From positions 1 to 64,000 of the forward strand of contig JADCIX010000020.1 of the NCBI GenBank assembly GCA_020247545.1: 64,000 bases of DNA, read 5' to 3'. The stretch comes from Rhodocyclaceae bacterium. Lineage in GTDB: Bacteria > Pseudomonadota > Gammaproteobacteria > Burkholderiales > Usitatibacteraceae. The translations under genes were made by a program, and so were the position numbers. The notes under the pieces are model-generated. The model saw only the letters and a list, made by a program, of their open reading frames with translations, ran no database searches and was not told the DNA's origin. Of the stretch, positions 1 to 8,340 are shown piece after piece. How positions within the stretch are numbered: the stretch's first letter is position 1; each line of letters starts with the position of its first letter.

Positions 1-2
1 TG

Positions 3-372
3 GCCAGCGCACCGACCTTATGTCGGCTGGAGAAGCTCGGCAAACGGACGGTCGCCGTCAAGCTCCATGAAGTGCTGGTCACCCGGTTACGGCAAGTGTG
101 GCCCGGCGTCAGAATCGTTTTCCGGGCCTCTTCTGCCGACGATTCAGGCTTTTGTCGGCAAAAGATTCTGAACTGGTGTTGATCGTCACGCCGTGCAATG
201 CGTTGTTGGCCTCGCCCGCAGCAGCCGCCTGCAAGCGATGGTCGCTGCGGTCGAATCGGATATGAAGGCGGTCTTTGATGAAACCGGGATGACGCAACGC
301 CGCTTCATCGAATTCGGCTATGGCGCACGCACCTGGAAGACACCCCGCCATTGTGTGGCACGACTAGCCTGA
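3..372 (+). pseudogene. IS1380-family transposase remnant, internally deleted and frameshifted
   Basis: Reading frame 3 gives an N-terminal piece (LCRLEKLGKRTVAVKLHE) that runs directly into a middle piece (RLRQVWPGVRIVFR, then DSGFCRQKILNWC). This order fits the DDE transposases of the IS1380 family with the intervening catalytic stretch deleted. A TGA follows at about 178. Reading on in frame 1 from 181 recovers the family's next block (VVGLARSSRLQA, then FGYGARTWKTPRH and VARLA), so one extra base has shifted the frame. The coding similarity ends at a TGA that lies inside the left terminal repeat of the MITE-like element at 365. The family normally continues well beyond this point, so the 3' part is missing. 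The 5' side may extend beyond the window. Clearly non-functional. Confidence 0.8.
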
Positions 373-549
373 ACATTTCATGGGGGCGCGTTCGAAAGCG
401 GGCGAGTAAGTGAACAGGCGAGCGGTTTTTTGCCTGACCGACCACAGCATAGCGGGCGATGCTTCGGTAGCAAGGCGGAACATTGCCGTCCAATCGCCCA
501 GAGGCAACGCCCTCCTAAGCAACGGGCGACCCATGAAACATTCAGGCTA
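365..549 (+). repeat. MITE-like 185-bp element, copy 1
   Basis: A 185-bp block with imperfect terminal inverted repeats. The left end reads TAGCCTGAACATTTCATGGG and the reverse complement of the right end reads TAGCCTGAATGTTTCATGGG, differing at 2 of 20 positions. A second copy of the same length lies at 58764-58948 in the opposite orientation, with roughly 90 percent identity by eye. The flanks resemble CTAG on the left and CTAA on the right, close to the YTAR target known for some IS5-group elements, but they are not identical. It carries no transposase. A short ORF on the minus strand inside it (493 leftwards) is shared with copy 2 and is probably not a gene. Confidence 0.8.
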
Positions 550-587
550 AACTCTGCAACTATGTATTTCTAAAGTAAAGGATCAGC

Positions 588-1373
588 ATGGCCAAGTTTC
601 AGCGTCAAATCAATTTCATTCAATGCCTGGGTTATATAACAGCGTGTCTAGTTGGCTCAGCGTTCGCGGCTGAACAAGAAAAGCTAGATAACGGTACCGA
701 TCCAACGCGGGTTTCTAATACTTTTGTGGCTCGTTTTGAACACATTGCCCTGCGTAACGGTTTTGACAGTAATATTTTGCGCCTGAGGTACACCAAGCCT
801 GTTGGTGAGAGAAAAAACTATATTCTTAGTCTGGAAATACCGGTTTCGTCTGTTGATGTTCTCGGAAACCGCCATTACGACCTCGGTGACGTAGTGTTAG
901 GTCTCACTCATGTTTTTGGCTTAACTCGAGAAGGCGGTTATGTTCTCAAGGGAGAACTAGCTTTAGACACGGCTGATCGCCGCGAACTCGGTACCGGAAA
1001 AAATGTATTCAAGGGGACCTTTGTTCGCGCCTGGTTTCATCCCGATGGGTCTATTTTCGCACCTGCATTTGTACAAGAAAATAGTTTTTCCGGGGAATCG
1101 AACCGTGCCGGTGTCAACCGCACCACCATGGACTTTTATTACGTTCCAAAAATGGCTGACCCGCGCAACCTGGTTACTTTCGACCCGAACATCGTCCACG
1201 ACTGGGAAGCCAAACAAACCTATGGTGGCCTAGCGGTTACGTTCGGGCGTGTGCTAGGAAGCAAGGCTTTTGGTGGTAATCAGATTGTTTCAATCAAACC
1301 CAGCGTATTTGTCGGTGGCGACAGAACTGGCAAATGGGGCGTCGAAGTGGCTTATAAACTGATCGGCTTTTAA
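588..1373 (+). CDS. Exported outer-membrane-type protein of unknown function
   Basis: A 261-residue protein that I do not recognise as a named family. The start at 588 has AAAGGA upstream and follows the MITE end by 38 bp. The N-terminus has a hydrophobic stretch (about residues 10-27) ending in SAFA, a good signal-peptidase I site. The mature part alternates hydrophobic and polar residues, is rich in aromatic and Gly/Asn turns, has no cysteine, and ends in VAYKLIGF; a C-terminal Phe on a beta-like strand is typical of outer-membrane beta-barrels. It is flanked on both sides by mobile-element debris, and its codon use looks more AT-rich than that of the genes after 2 kb, so it may be horizontally acquired. 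The beta-barrel assignment is inference. Confidence 0.7.
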   Translation: MAKFQRQINFIQCLGYITACLVGSAFAAEQEKLDNGTDPTRVSNTFVARFEHIALRNGFDSNILRLRYTKPVGERKNYILSLEIPVSSVDVLGNRHYDLGDVVLGLTHVFGLTREGGYVLKGELALDTADRRELGTGKNVFKGTFVRAWFHPDGSIFAPAFVQENSFSGESNRAGVNRTTMDFYYVPKMADPRNLVTFDPNIVHDWEAKQTYGGLAVTFGRVLGSKAFGGNQIVSIKPSVFVGGDRTGKWGVEVAYKLIGF

Positions 1374-1416
1374 GTGCAACGGAGTTAAAAATCTTTGGCC
1401 TTGTGAGAAGTCGAAT

Positions 1417-1542
1417 ATGTTCCGTGCCTTGTTTCCTGCTGTTTCCCTTTCGTCAATCGGCGTGTTTGCTGCCCTCTTTAGCGTCGTTGCCGCTGGCACG
1501 GTGGGTACCGCGACTGCCTTAGCAGCGGATAGGAGCGGATAG
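1417..1542 (+). pseudogene. Signal-peptide-only ORF, probable gene remnant
   Basis: A 41-codon ORF begins with ATG at 1417 and encodes a hydrophobic leader (FRALFPAVSLSSIGVFAALF, then GTATALAADRSG) that looks like an export signal with an ALA-like cleavage site. It stops after only a few more residues at a TAG. The stop lies in a small tandem duplication (GCGGATAGGA repeated). The best explanation is the 5' end of a secreted-protein gene that lost its body; a genuine tiny secreted protein is less likely. No clear ribosome-binding site is present. Confidence 0.3.
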
Positions 1543-1723
1543 GAAATCCAACCGCATGGGCATAAGTATGGCATAGGGTTGGGGCATCGCAAGCCTACAC
1601 ACCGGGGTCCGTTTGGGTGCTTGCACCGGGCTAGGTGCCAGAGATTTGTCGGCATGACCCGTTTGGGGTGGTGACAGGCACAGCCATTCCCCGCAGCGTT
1701 GGCAAAACCGCTGTTGCCACCCC

Positions 1724-1903
1724 TTACCAACTGACGCGCTGATCGACCTCAAAGTCCGGGGCCGGTGGGGCCGCTTCATCCCAGTCTGGGGCGGGTTCCA
1801 CGCCCTCACCAGCTTGCGCATCGCTCTCGCCCCACAGCCGCAGCCCGCGCGCCGGAGTGATGCGCGGCGGGCGGCTCTGTCCCTGCCCCGATGTGCTCCA
1901 GCA
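1724..1903 (-). pseudogene. IS91-type transposase C-terminal fragment
   Basis: On the minus strand the frame ending at 1724 reads PPRITPARGLRLWGE and later EPAPDWDEAAPPAPDFEVDQ, closing with RVSW and a stop. I recognise this as the tail typical of zinc-binding IS91/IS801-type transposases, which commonly end in a D-F-E-V/F-D-Q-R motif. An in-frame stop at 1904-1906 cuts it off upstream, and no catalytic Y or HUH region is seen. It is a stranded 3' end of a rolling-circle element. The identification is from memory of the family's C-terminus, hence moderate confidence. Confidence 0.5.
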
Positions 1904-2058
1904 TCACCCTTTGCTAAGACCGTAAAGGTCCCCGTTCGGGCAATCGTCACATCCGCTTAGGGTCAGCTTCGTAGCTTCCAAATGAATAACATCCATCCTC
2001 GCGCACATCTGCTCGACTGCGGTTAGCATAAAGTATTCATAACTTTAAGGAGCGCGCC

Positions 2059-2637
2059 ATGTTGATGCTAATTGCCGGGCTGATCATTTTTTTGGGGCTT
2101 CATTCGTCGCGTATCTTTGCGGAGAATTTCCGCGCAGGCGTCATTGCGAGCCGTGGCGAGGGCATGTGGAAAGGAATCTACTCCGTTCTCTCGATCAGCG
2201 GCTTGTTGTTGATCGTATACGGCTATGGTGAAGCGCGTTTGGCACCCATCACTTTATGGTACCCCCCCGTATGGACACGCCACGTTGCCGCACTGTTAAC
2301 CCTGTTCGCATTTATCTTGCTAGCGGCAGCTTACATACCCAAGAACCCCATCAAGGCGAAACTGGCGCACCCGATGCTACTTGGCACCAAGGTTTGGGCT
2401 GCGTCGCACTTGTTGGCAAACGGGAACGTCGCTGACGTGTTGCTGTTTGGTAGCTTCTTGGTCTGGGCGATCTTGTGTTTTCGCGCGGCAAAAAAGCGGG
2501 ATCGCGCAGTAGGCAGCGTCTATCAATCCGGCCCAGCGTTAACGCTGTTTGCCACCGTTGGCTTGGGCATTTTGTTGTGGGCGGCGTTTGCTTTTTACCT
2601 GCACGCGGCCTGGATCGGCGTGCGGCCGTTTGGCTAG
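2059..2637 (+). CDS. NnrU family integral membrane protein
   Basis: A 192-residue, strongly hydrophobic protein with five or six likely membrane helices. The N-terminal GLIIFLGLHSSRIF, the RLAPITLWYPP loop and the HPMLLGTKVWAASHLLANG segment are the hallmarks of the NnrU family; the latter is its most conserved part. NnrU was named from denitrifying alphaproteobacteria, where it neighbours nitrite/nitric-oxide reductase genes, and a role in isoprenoid metabolism has also been proposed for related proteins; the biochemical function is not settled. Nothing near it here points to denitrification. The start has TAAGGAG six to eight bases upstream. It is apparently transcribed with the YqiA-like esterase that follows. 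Confidence 0.85.
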   Translation: MLMLIAGLIIFLGLHSSRIFAENFRAGVIASRGEGMWKGIYSVLSISGLLLIVYGYGEARLAPITLWYPPVWTRHVAALLTLFAFILLAAAYIPKNPIKAKLAHPMLLGTKVWAASHLLANGNVADVLLFGSFLVWAILCFRAAKKRDRAVGSVYQSGPALTLFATVGLGILLWAAFAFYLHAAWIGVRPFG

Positions 2638-2719
2638 AAACTCCAAAGAATTGCCAGTTGGCGGGCTTCTTTAGCCTTTTATATGAAACTGCCGATCAAT
2701 CAATGAGTTTGACCGCCGG

Positions 2720-3304
2720 ATGAAAACACTCGTCTATCTGCATGGGTTCCGAAGTAGCAGCCAGTCGCGCAAGGCAAGGCTGCTGGGGAATGCGTTGCGC
2801 ACCCTGAACAATGAGTGGGAATACATCACGCCTGATCTTTCCTTTGATCCGGACATCGCGTTTACACAAATCGAGGCCATCATCCGTCGCTGTGTGATTG
2901 CGGATCTCACGTTGGTAGGGTCATCGCTTGGCGGCTTTTACGCCCTGGTATGTGCCGAAAAATACGGCTGTCGTGCGGTGTTGCTTAACCCCTCACTCTC
3001 GCCGTTTGAAACATTAGTCGACTACGTTGGCGCGCAGACACCACTTTCCGGTGAAGGCGAAGGTTTCGACTTCACTACAAACCATTTGGAGATCCTGCGT
3101 CGCCATGACGTGCAACAACTGTCTTCACTAGCAAAGTATCTCGTTGTTGTAGAAATGGGGGACGAGTTACTAAATCACGAAATAACGTTGAAAAGGTTTG
3201 CCGGTGCCACCACGATTGTGGTGGAGGGTGGCAACCATGATCTTGCATCATTCCCCGCATGTATTCCAGCCTTGTTCCATCACGCTGGGCTGACCATCGC
3301 CTAG
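2720..3304 (+). CDS. yqiA: YqiA-like alpha/beta-hydrolase esterase
   Basis: A 194-residue cytoplasmic protein of the YqiA/YcfP (UPF0227) group of small alpha/beta-hydrolases. Residues 4-10 (LVYLHGF) form the oxyanion region, the nucleophile elbow is GSSLGG (Ser at about residue 68), and the C-terminal GGNHDLASF supplies the catalytic His. E. coli YqiA has esterase activity on short acyl and palmitoyl-CoA substrates and is encoded near parE; that neighbour is absent here. No convincing ribosome-binding site precedes the ATG, which suggests reading after the upstream NnrU-like gene 80 bp away. Confidence 0.85.
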   Translation: MKTLVYLHGFRSSSQSRKARLLGNALRTLNNEWEYITPDLSFDPDIAFTQIEAIIRRCVIADLTLVGSSLGGFYALVCAEKYGCRAVLLNPSLSPFETLVDYVGAQTPLSGEGEGFDFTTNHLEILRRHDVQQLSSLAKYLVVVEMGDELLNHEITLKRFAGATTIVVEGGNHDLASFPACIPALFHHAGLTIA

Positions 3305-3425
3305 TCTGTGCGCTGTCCGTGGGACAACAAGGAGATGTCGGAGTCGACCGTTATAATCTCCCTACACGTTAGCCGCCGACGTGGACTGCCCATCACCACG
3401 TAAAGACGATAAAGACCGCGCCGCC

Positions 3426-5315
3426 ATGAATGTATTTTTTGAAGAAGACGGCGGCTTCAAGGTTGCCCGTATCATGGAAGATATCGGCACCTCGCTACAG
3501 GTTGAAGCGGTAACCGGCAAGCGCAGCAAGATCAAGTCGAATGCGGTTCTGCTTCGATTTGCCACCGCATTAAATGACCTGCTGCCACAGGCCGAAGCGC
3601 TGGCCGCCGAAATTGATCTGGATTTTCTATACGAAGTATGCGGCCCCAGTGAGTTTGGATTCGAGGAACTCGCCCTCGAGTACTTCGGCCATCCCCCTTC
3701 TGCGCCAGAGGCAGCAGCCTGCGCCATGAAACTTCATGGCGCGCCAATGTACTTCTACAAGCGCGGAAAGGGACGTTATCAGAAAGCTCCTGCAGCGAAC
3801 CTGAAAGCGGCGCTCGCCTCGCTCGAACGTAAAAGACGCGAAGCGGTGGAAATGGAGATTTGGGTGAGTCAACTCAAATCAGGTGTGCTTCCCGAAGCCA
3901 TGCGCCCGCATATCAACCAACTGCTGTACAAGCCCGACCGAAATACATTGATCGCGAAGGCGTGTGAAAAAGCAGTGGCCGAATCGGGCCAAAATCTACC
4001 TGAACTGTTTCACGCAGCGGGTGCTTGGTCCCATCGTAGAAGTGCCCCACATATGGCGCAACATGATTTTCATGTAGGCAAGTTTTTGTCTGAGTACTTT
4101 CCCAAGGGCACAACCCCGGCGGTCGAACTTACCGTCACCCCACCCTCCAACTTGCCCTGCACCTCGCTGCGCGGCTACTCTATTGACGACGCTGCGACCA
4201 TCGAGATCGATGACGCATTCTCATTCCAGCAACTGGATGCGTCGCGTATCGAGATCGGTATTCACATCGCCGCTCCTGCGCTCTATTTTGCTGCTGACAG
4301 TGCCGTTGACGCCTATGCAAAGTCGCGTTTATCCACCGTCTATTACCCTGGGTCAAAAATCACCATGCTGCCTGACGAGGCAGTCGAAGCGGCAACACTG
4401 AAAGAAGGTCGCGATTGTCCGGTGGTGTCGCTTTATGCGTTGTTTGATAGCACCAGCAACGCCCTCGTTTCGGTTCGTTCCGCCGTTGAGCAAATACATA
4501 TCGCTAAGAACCTTCGCCTGCATGAGCTCGAGCTTTGGCTGACCGATAGCGTCGTCAGCGATCCAACGGCCAAAGTCGAACAGGAGTTCGGCACGGAATT
4601 GGTCAAGATGTTTGCCATCGCTACCGCGCTCAAAGACAGACGCGGGGCAAAAGACAATATCGACTATGTTGACTACAACTTCGATATAGATGAAGAAGGC
4701 ACTACGGTGAATATTTGGCAGCGCGTACGCGGCAGCCCTGTTGACACCATCGTCGCCGAGTTTATGATCTTGGCGAATAGTGAATGGGGAAAGCTGCTCT
4801 CGGAAAACAATGTCGCCGGGATCTATCGGGCACAGCAGAACATGAAGACGCGTATGACAACTGATGCGTTGCCACATGAAGGGCTTGGCGTCGCCCACTA
4901 CGCCTGGTCATCATCTCCCTTGCGGCGATACGTCGATCTGATCAATCAGCGGCAGTTGATCGCGCTCATTCAAGGCACCACCCCGCTGTATCCGCGTCGC
5001 TCGCCTGTGCTCAGCGAAATTGCGCGTACTTTCGATCTGACATACGATGCATACGCTGAGTTCCAGCGCAACATGGAACGATTCTGGTGTTTACGTTATC
5101 TTGAACAAAGCGGTCGAACATCGTTTGAGGCGACGGTTATTCGGGATGAGCTCGTCAGAGGCACCGATCTTCCGCTAATCGTCCGGCTCATAGCCCCGGT
5201 GAATTTACCGGCGAAAACCCCGGTGATAGTCAAAGTTGAGGCGATTGATTACTGGTCGATCGGCGGCGCTTTTTCTTTGCCTTCTCCACCAACTGAGGTG
5301 CCGCAAGCCAAGTAA
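3426..5315 (+). CDS. RNB-domain ribonuclease (RNase II/R type)
   Basis: A 629-residue exoribonuclease-like protein. I chose the ATG at 3426 (MNVFFEEDGGFKVARI) because betaproteobacterial homologues begin this way. The N-terminal region lacks an obvious pair of cold-shock domains. The RNB catalytic domain begins around residue 250 with YSIDDAATIEIDDAFS, which supplies the acidic cluster that binds Mg2+ for 3'-5' hydrolysis of RNA. Further RNB signatures are IAAPALYF, a YYPGSKITMLP block, and YAWSSSPLRRYVDLINQRQL near residue 495. The C-terminal S1 domain seems short. A TATAAT hexamer lies at 3352-3357. The next gene encodes a TonB-like protein 49 bp downstream; the two are common neighbours in betaproteobacteria. 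Confidence 0.88.
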   Translation: MNVFFEEDGGFKVARIMEDIGTSLQVEAVTGKRSKIKSNAVLLRFATALNDLLPQAEALAAEIDLDFLYEVCGPSEFGFEELALEYFGHPPSAPEAAACAMKLHGAPMYFYKRGKGRYQKAPAANLKAALASLERKRREAVEMEIWVSQLKSGVLPEAMRPHINQLLYKPDRNTLIAKACEKAVAESGQNLPELFHAAGAWSHRRSAPHMAQHDFHVGKFLSEYFPKGTTPAVELTVTPPSNLPCTSLRGYSIDDAATIEIDDAFSFQQLDASRIEIGIHIAAPALYFAADSAVDAYAKSRLSTVYYPGSKITMLPDEAVEAATLKEGRDCPVVSLYALFDSTSNALVSVRSAVEQIHIAKNLRLHELELWLTDSVVSDPTAKVEQEFGTELVKMFAIATALKDRRGAKDNIDYVDYNFDIDEEGTTVNIWQRVRGSPVDTIVAEFMILANSEWGKLLSENNVAGIYRAQQNMKTRMTTDALPHEGLGVAHYAWSSSPLRRYVDLINQRQLIALIQGTTPLYPRRSPVLSEIARTFDLTYDAYAEFQRNMERFWCLRYLEQSGRTSFEATVIRDELVRGTDLPLIVRLIAPVNLPAKTPVIVKVEAIDYWSIGGAFSLPSPPTEVPQAK

Positions 5316-5364
5316 AGCCGCATAAAATAGTCCCATGCAGATACGCACCCGCTAGCGACGCGCG

Positions 5365-6339
5365 ATGCTCCCGTTTTTGACGCGACCACGGCAAGTCGCA
5401 CACGCCATCCATACCCGAATCGATGAAAGACTCGATGCGGTGGCAGCCCTCCCCCCACCGCCAGTCGCCATCTCCATCCAACGTGTGCTTGCGGTGTCGA
5501 TTCCCATGCAATCGGCTACCGTCATCTCGTTGGGCGTTCACCTGTTTGTACTGCTTGGCATCGGCTTTACTGTTTTTGACGCGAAGCGTTTCGCGCCACC
5601 ACACAACATCATGGATGTGGTGCTGGTCAACTCGAAGAGCGCTTCGCGTCCGACCAAGGCGGATGCGCTTGCCCAAGCCAACCTCGACGGTGGCGGCAAC
5701 ACCGACGATCCGCGCCGCGCCAAGACACCATTACCCGCGATGGAGCAATCGACTGCGGGCAACGAGGTGCAAGCCGCCCAAGACCGGGTGAAACAGCTCG
5801 AGGCGGAGATGAAAACCCTGATGACGCAGGCTCGCGCTGCCGCCAAGATTGCGCAGGGTGAAATTCCGCCGCCGACCGGTTCGAGGAACCCAGTCGCCAT
5901 ATCTGATTTGATGCAAAAGTCCGTTGAGATCGCTAAGCTTGAGGCTCAACTGGCTAAAGAATACGACGCCTACCAAGAGCGTCCCAAGCGAAAATTCATC
6001 GGTGCCCGCACCAGTGAGTATCGGTTTGCGCAATATGTCGACGGGTGGCGCCTAAAGATAGAACACATCGGGAATCTAAATTATCCGGAAGAAGCAAAGA
6101 TGCGCGGGGTTCGCGGTAGTCTGTTACTGACCGTCGCCATCAAGGCCAATGGCGAAGTGGAATCCATCGAAATCAATCGCTCGTCTGGCAAACGCATCCT
6201 GGATGATGCCGCGAAGCGCATTGTTCAGCTGGCGGCACCGTACGACAAATTTCCCGATAGCATCAAGCGCGATACCGATATCATCCACATTACAAGGACG
6301 TGGATGTTTGTAAAGGGCGATACACTGGAAACAAAGTAG
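5365..6339 (+). CDS. tonB: TonB-family energy-transducing protein
   Basis: A 324-residue inner-membrane-anchored periplasmic protein. A single hydrophobic segment (VISLGVHLFVLLGIGF, about residues 53-68) follows an unusually long cytoplasmic N-terminus. The middle is a charged, Ala/Gln-rich linker with a short coiled-coil-like stretch (about 140-160 and 185-205). The C-terminal TonB domain (about 225-315) shows NLNYPEEAKMRGVRGSLLLTV and SSGKRILDDAAKRIV. The family couples the proton motive force, through ExbB/ExbD, to outer-membrane receptors. No exbB or exbD lies nearby, so partners must be elsewhere. The linker lacks the classical Pro-Glu/Pro-Lys repeats of enteric TonB. The start could be the internal ATG at 5506, which would shorten the cytoplasmic part. 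Confidence 0.82.
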   Translation: MLPFLTRPRQVAHAIHTRIDERLDAVAALPPPPVAISIQRVLAVSIPMQSATVISLGVHLFVLLGIGFTVFDAKRFAPPHNIMDVVLVNSKSASRPTKADALAQANLDGGGNTDDPRRAKTPLPAMEQSTAGNEVQAAQDRVKQLEAEMKTLMTQARAAAKIAQGEIPPPTGSRNPVAISDLMQKSVEIAKLEAQLAKEYDAYQERPKRKFIGARTSEYRFAQYVDGWRLKIEHIGNLNYPEEAKMRGVRGSLLLTVAIKANGEVESIEINRSSGKRILDDAAKRIVQLAAPYDKFPDSIKRDTDIIHITRTWMFVKGDTLETK

Positions 6340-6364
6340 CGAGCGGTTCGCTGCAATGAATAAA

Positions 6365-7396
6365 CTAGTGATAAAACGCTGTCAGCCCATAACCAGAAGC
6401 TGGCGGCTTCCCAACCAGCTCGAGATTTAGATTGATGTAGAGCTCGCCGTTCGGTGCCAACCCCTCCTCTTGTGCGGGCGTGCGTCCGAGATATTCCGAG
6501 GGCATCAACACCCGACTGGTGATTACTGCGTTGCTTGCGTCAGTGAGTTTGACCTCCAGCGCCGGATAGTCTTGCTTCGTTGCGGCGCGGTTGGCCAACG
6601 TTGCCGTAAGCAACATCTTGCCGGGGCGACCTGGCGGTTCGATCAGATCGGAAGACTCAATCTTGATCATCGTTTGATCACGCCCCCAAGTAACGCTACA
6701 GCCTATCACCCCACAGACGGCGGTGAGCGCGGGACGTAATTGCGGATAACGCTGAACAATCTGACTGCGATAAAAATAGATCGATTGGAGTAATAAAGCC
6801 ATTCCCGCAACGGCGGCCAGCCATGTCCACGCATCCAACGTTGACGGTGACCGAGGCAATGCTCCACCGATCAGCGGGTTGTCGGTAGCGACGGCAATAG
6901 GCGGGCCGAGTGCTTTGGGCATGGCTGACTTTGCAGGTGCCTCTTCGCTGCGAGCGCGTTCCCAGGCCAATCCAGACGCCGATGGCGCATAGGGTTGTCC
7001 AATGACAGCCGATGTTGCCTCGTCTAGGTTGTTGTCCGACGGCACAATCTGCCCTGACAGCTCCAGCTTTGTGTGCGCTTCGCTACCGCTATCAAGCGCA
7101 GCAGCGTCGCGACGATCAGCAGGTAGCGCTTTATCCGCTTTGGTAGGTTCAACGGACAGCAGCGCATTCGTCCCATTGGACAACGGCGCTACCGCATGAG
7201 CCTCCGCAGACTGGGAATCAACCACGACATAGTCGAGCGCCTCATCGGCGTCAGCATCCTCAATCCGTTCTAACGATTCGAAGGCATTAAACACAGTGCG
7301 ACACCGTCCACACATGACACGCCCCTGTCGGACACTGAGTGTTTCAGGTAAGGCGTTGTATTTTGCGCCACAATTAGGACAGGTTGTTAGCAACAT
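6365..7396 (-). CDS. Zinc-ribbon (MJ0042-type) DUF3426 membrane protein
   Basis: 343 residues. The ATG at 7396 was chosen because the zinc ribbon then starts at once: C6-x2-C9 and C29-x2-C32 with GRVMCGRCRTVFNAFE. A long acidic, low-complexity linker follows. One membrane helix (WLAAVAGMALLLQSIYFY, about residues 195-212) precedes a C-terminal DUF3426 domain, presumably periplasmic, beginning near IGCSVTWGRD. The function of the family is unknown; it sits behind prmA in many betaproteobacteria. The start overlaps the prmA stop by 10 nt with no clear ribosome-binding site, so translation is probably coupled to prmA. Confidence 0.88.
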   Translation of the reverse strand: MLLTTCPNCGAKYNALPETLSVRQGRVMCGRCRTVFNAFESLERIEDADADEALDYVVVDSQSAEAHAVAPLSNGTNALLSVEPTKADKALPADRRDAAALDSGSEAHTKLELSGQIVPSDNNLDEATSAVIGQPYAPSASGLAWERARSEEAPAKSAMPKALGPPIAVATDNPLIGGALPRSPSTLDAWTWLAAVAGMALLLQSIYFYRSQIVQRYPQLRPALTAVCGVIGCSVTWGRDQTMIKIESSDLIEPPGRPGKMLLTATLANRAATKQDYPALEVKLTDASNAVITSRVLMPSEYLGRTPAQEEGLAPNGELYINLNLELVGKPPASGYGLTAFYH

Positions 7397-8334
7397 GCGG
7401 CGATTCTTGCGGAGGATCTTTTTTGGTTCGACTGGGCGATTCGTCGACCGGCAATACACGACCAGCCTTCCGATTGGCGCCAAACGGTTAAATCGAAGTA
7501 TGGCTGATAAATCGCGATGATGTCATCAGCCTGTTCATTCAGAATCCCGGCCAACACCAATTGTCCATCTACGCGCGTGTAGCGCGCCAGTAACGGGGCA
7601 AGCACCTTGAGTGGGTTCGCCAGAATATTGGCAACAGTTATGTCGGCGGCGTAGTCGAGAGTATGGTCGGTTGTTTCAAAACGTATTGGCGTTGCATTCT
7701 GGCTCGCGTTGTGTTTTGCAGCAACCACGGCCGCGCGGTCGATATCAACCCCCATCGCTTCGCGTGCCCCTAACTTCATCGCGGCGATGGCGAGAATGCC
7801 CGAGCCGGTACCATAGTCAAGCACAGCCGGAGTATTGGCGACATGCGCCTCAAGCCATTGCAAGCAAAGCCTCGTTGTCGGATGGCTGCCTGTGCCAAAC
7901 GCTACACCAGGATCTAACGAAATATTGATCGCGTCAGGCGACTGATTGCTGGCCTCGTGCCAACTTGGCACAATCGTGATTCGCTCAGAAATTTGAATCG
8001 GCGGAAATTGCGCTTGGTTCTCGCGCACCCAGTCGATGTCATCAACCGTCGACTGGGCAAAATTGAGCGCATCAATATCGAGTAACGATGCAACACGCCA
8101 CATCGCTTCGATACCATCAACGCCATCTGTTCCTGTATCAAAGAGCGCGGTTAACTGGCAATGACGCCAAAGGCCGCCGGTTGCACCGGGCTCGCCAAAG
8201 ATGGCACGCTCGTTGGGCGTACCTTCGTCGGCATCTTCAACGGAAATTGAGATGGCACCTTCTTGGAGCAACAGATCCCCGAAGAGATCTGCCTGCTCTC
8301 GATTGAGTGCAATCGAGATTGAAAGAAACGGCAT
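7387..8334 (-). CDS. prmA: Ribosomal protein L11 methyltransferase
   Basis: A 315-residue S-adenosylmethionine-dependent methyltransferase that trimethylates lysines and the N-terminus of ribosomal protein L11. The N-terminal recognition domain is followed by the Rossmann methyltransferase domain with motif I VLDYGTGSGILAIAA (about residues 165-179), the acidic end of strand two (GVDID) and the catalytic-region motif VANILANPL. The length is slightly above the E. coli 293 because of a basic C-terminal tail (about 15 residues, RIAQSNQKRSS) that overlaps the next gene. It is 6 bp from the accC stop, in the conserved accB-accC-prmA order. Confidence 0.95.
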   Translation of the reverse strand: MPFLSISIALNREQADLFGDLLLQEGAISISVEDADEGTPNERAIFGEPGATGGLWRHCQLTALFDTGTDGVDGIEAMWRVASLLDIDALNFAQSTVDDIDWVRENQAQFPPIQISERITIVPSWHEASNQSPDAINISLDPGVAFGTGSHPTTRLCLQWLEAHVANTPAVLDYGTGSGILAIAAMKLGAREAMGVDIDRAAVVAAKHNASQNATPIRFETTDHTLDYAADITVANILANPLKVLAPLLARYTRVDGQLVLAGILNEQADDIIAIYQPYFDLTVWRQSEGWSCIAGRRIAQSNQKRSSARIAACC

Positions 8335-8340
8335 GGGCGC

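Larger units (their letters stand above)
1374..2058. other. Gene-poor stretch with mobile-element debris
   Basis: Between the beta-barrel-like gene and the NnrU-like gene there is no intact gene. The stretch contains the signal-peptide-only ORF (1417-1542) and the IS91-type tail (1724-1903). About 180 bp downstream of that tail (1545-1723, GC-rich) may be the non-coding end of the same element. The final 100 bp (1960-2058) should hold the promoter of the next gene; a good ribosome-binding site (TAAGGAG) sits at 2045-2051. Confidence 0.5.

Noticed and set aside
305-493. 62-codon minus-strand ORF in MITE copy 1
   Set aside because: It is the same repeat-encoded frame and runs out into the dead transposase; conservation reflects the repeat, not a protein.
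1290-1950. Long minus-strand frames across 1290-1950
   Set aside because: Only the short IS91-type tail in another frame (1724-1903) looks like protein; the longer frames lack any family pattern.
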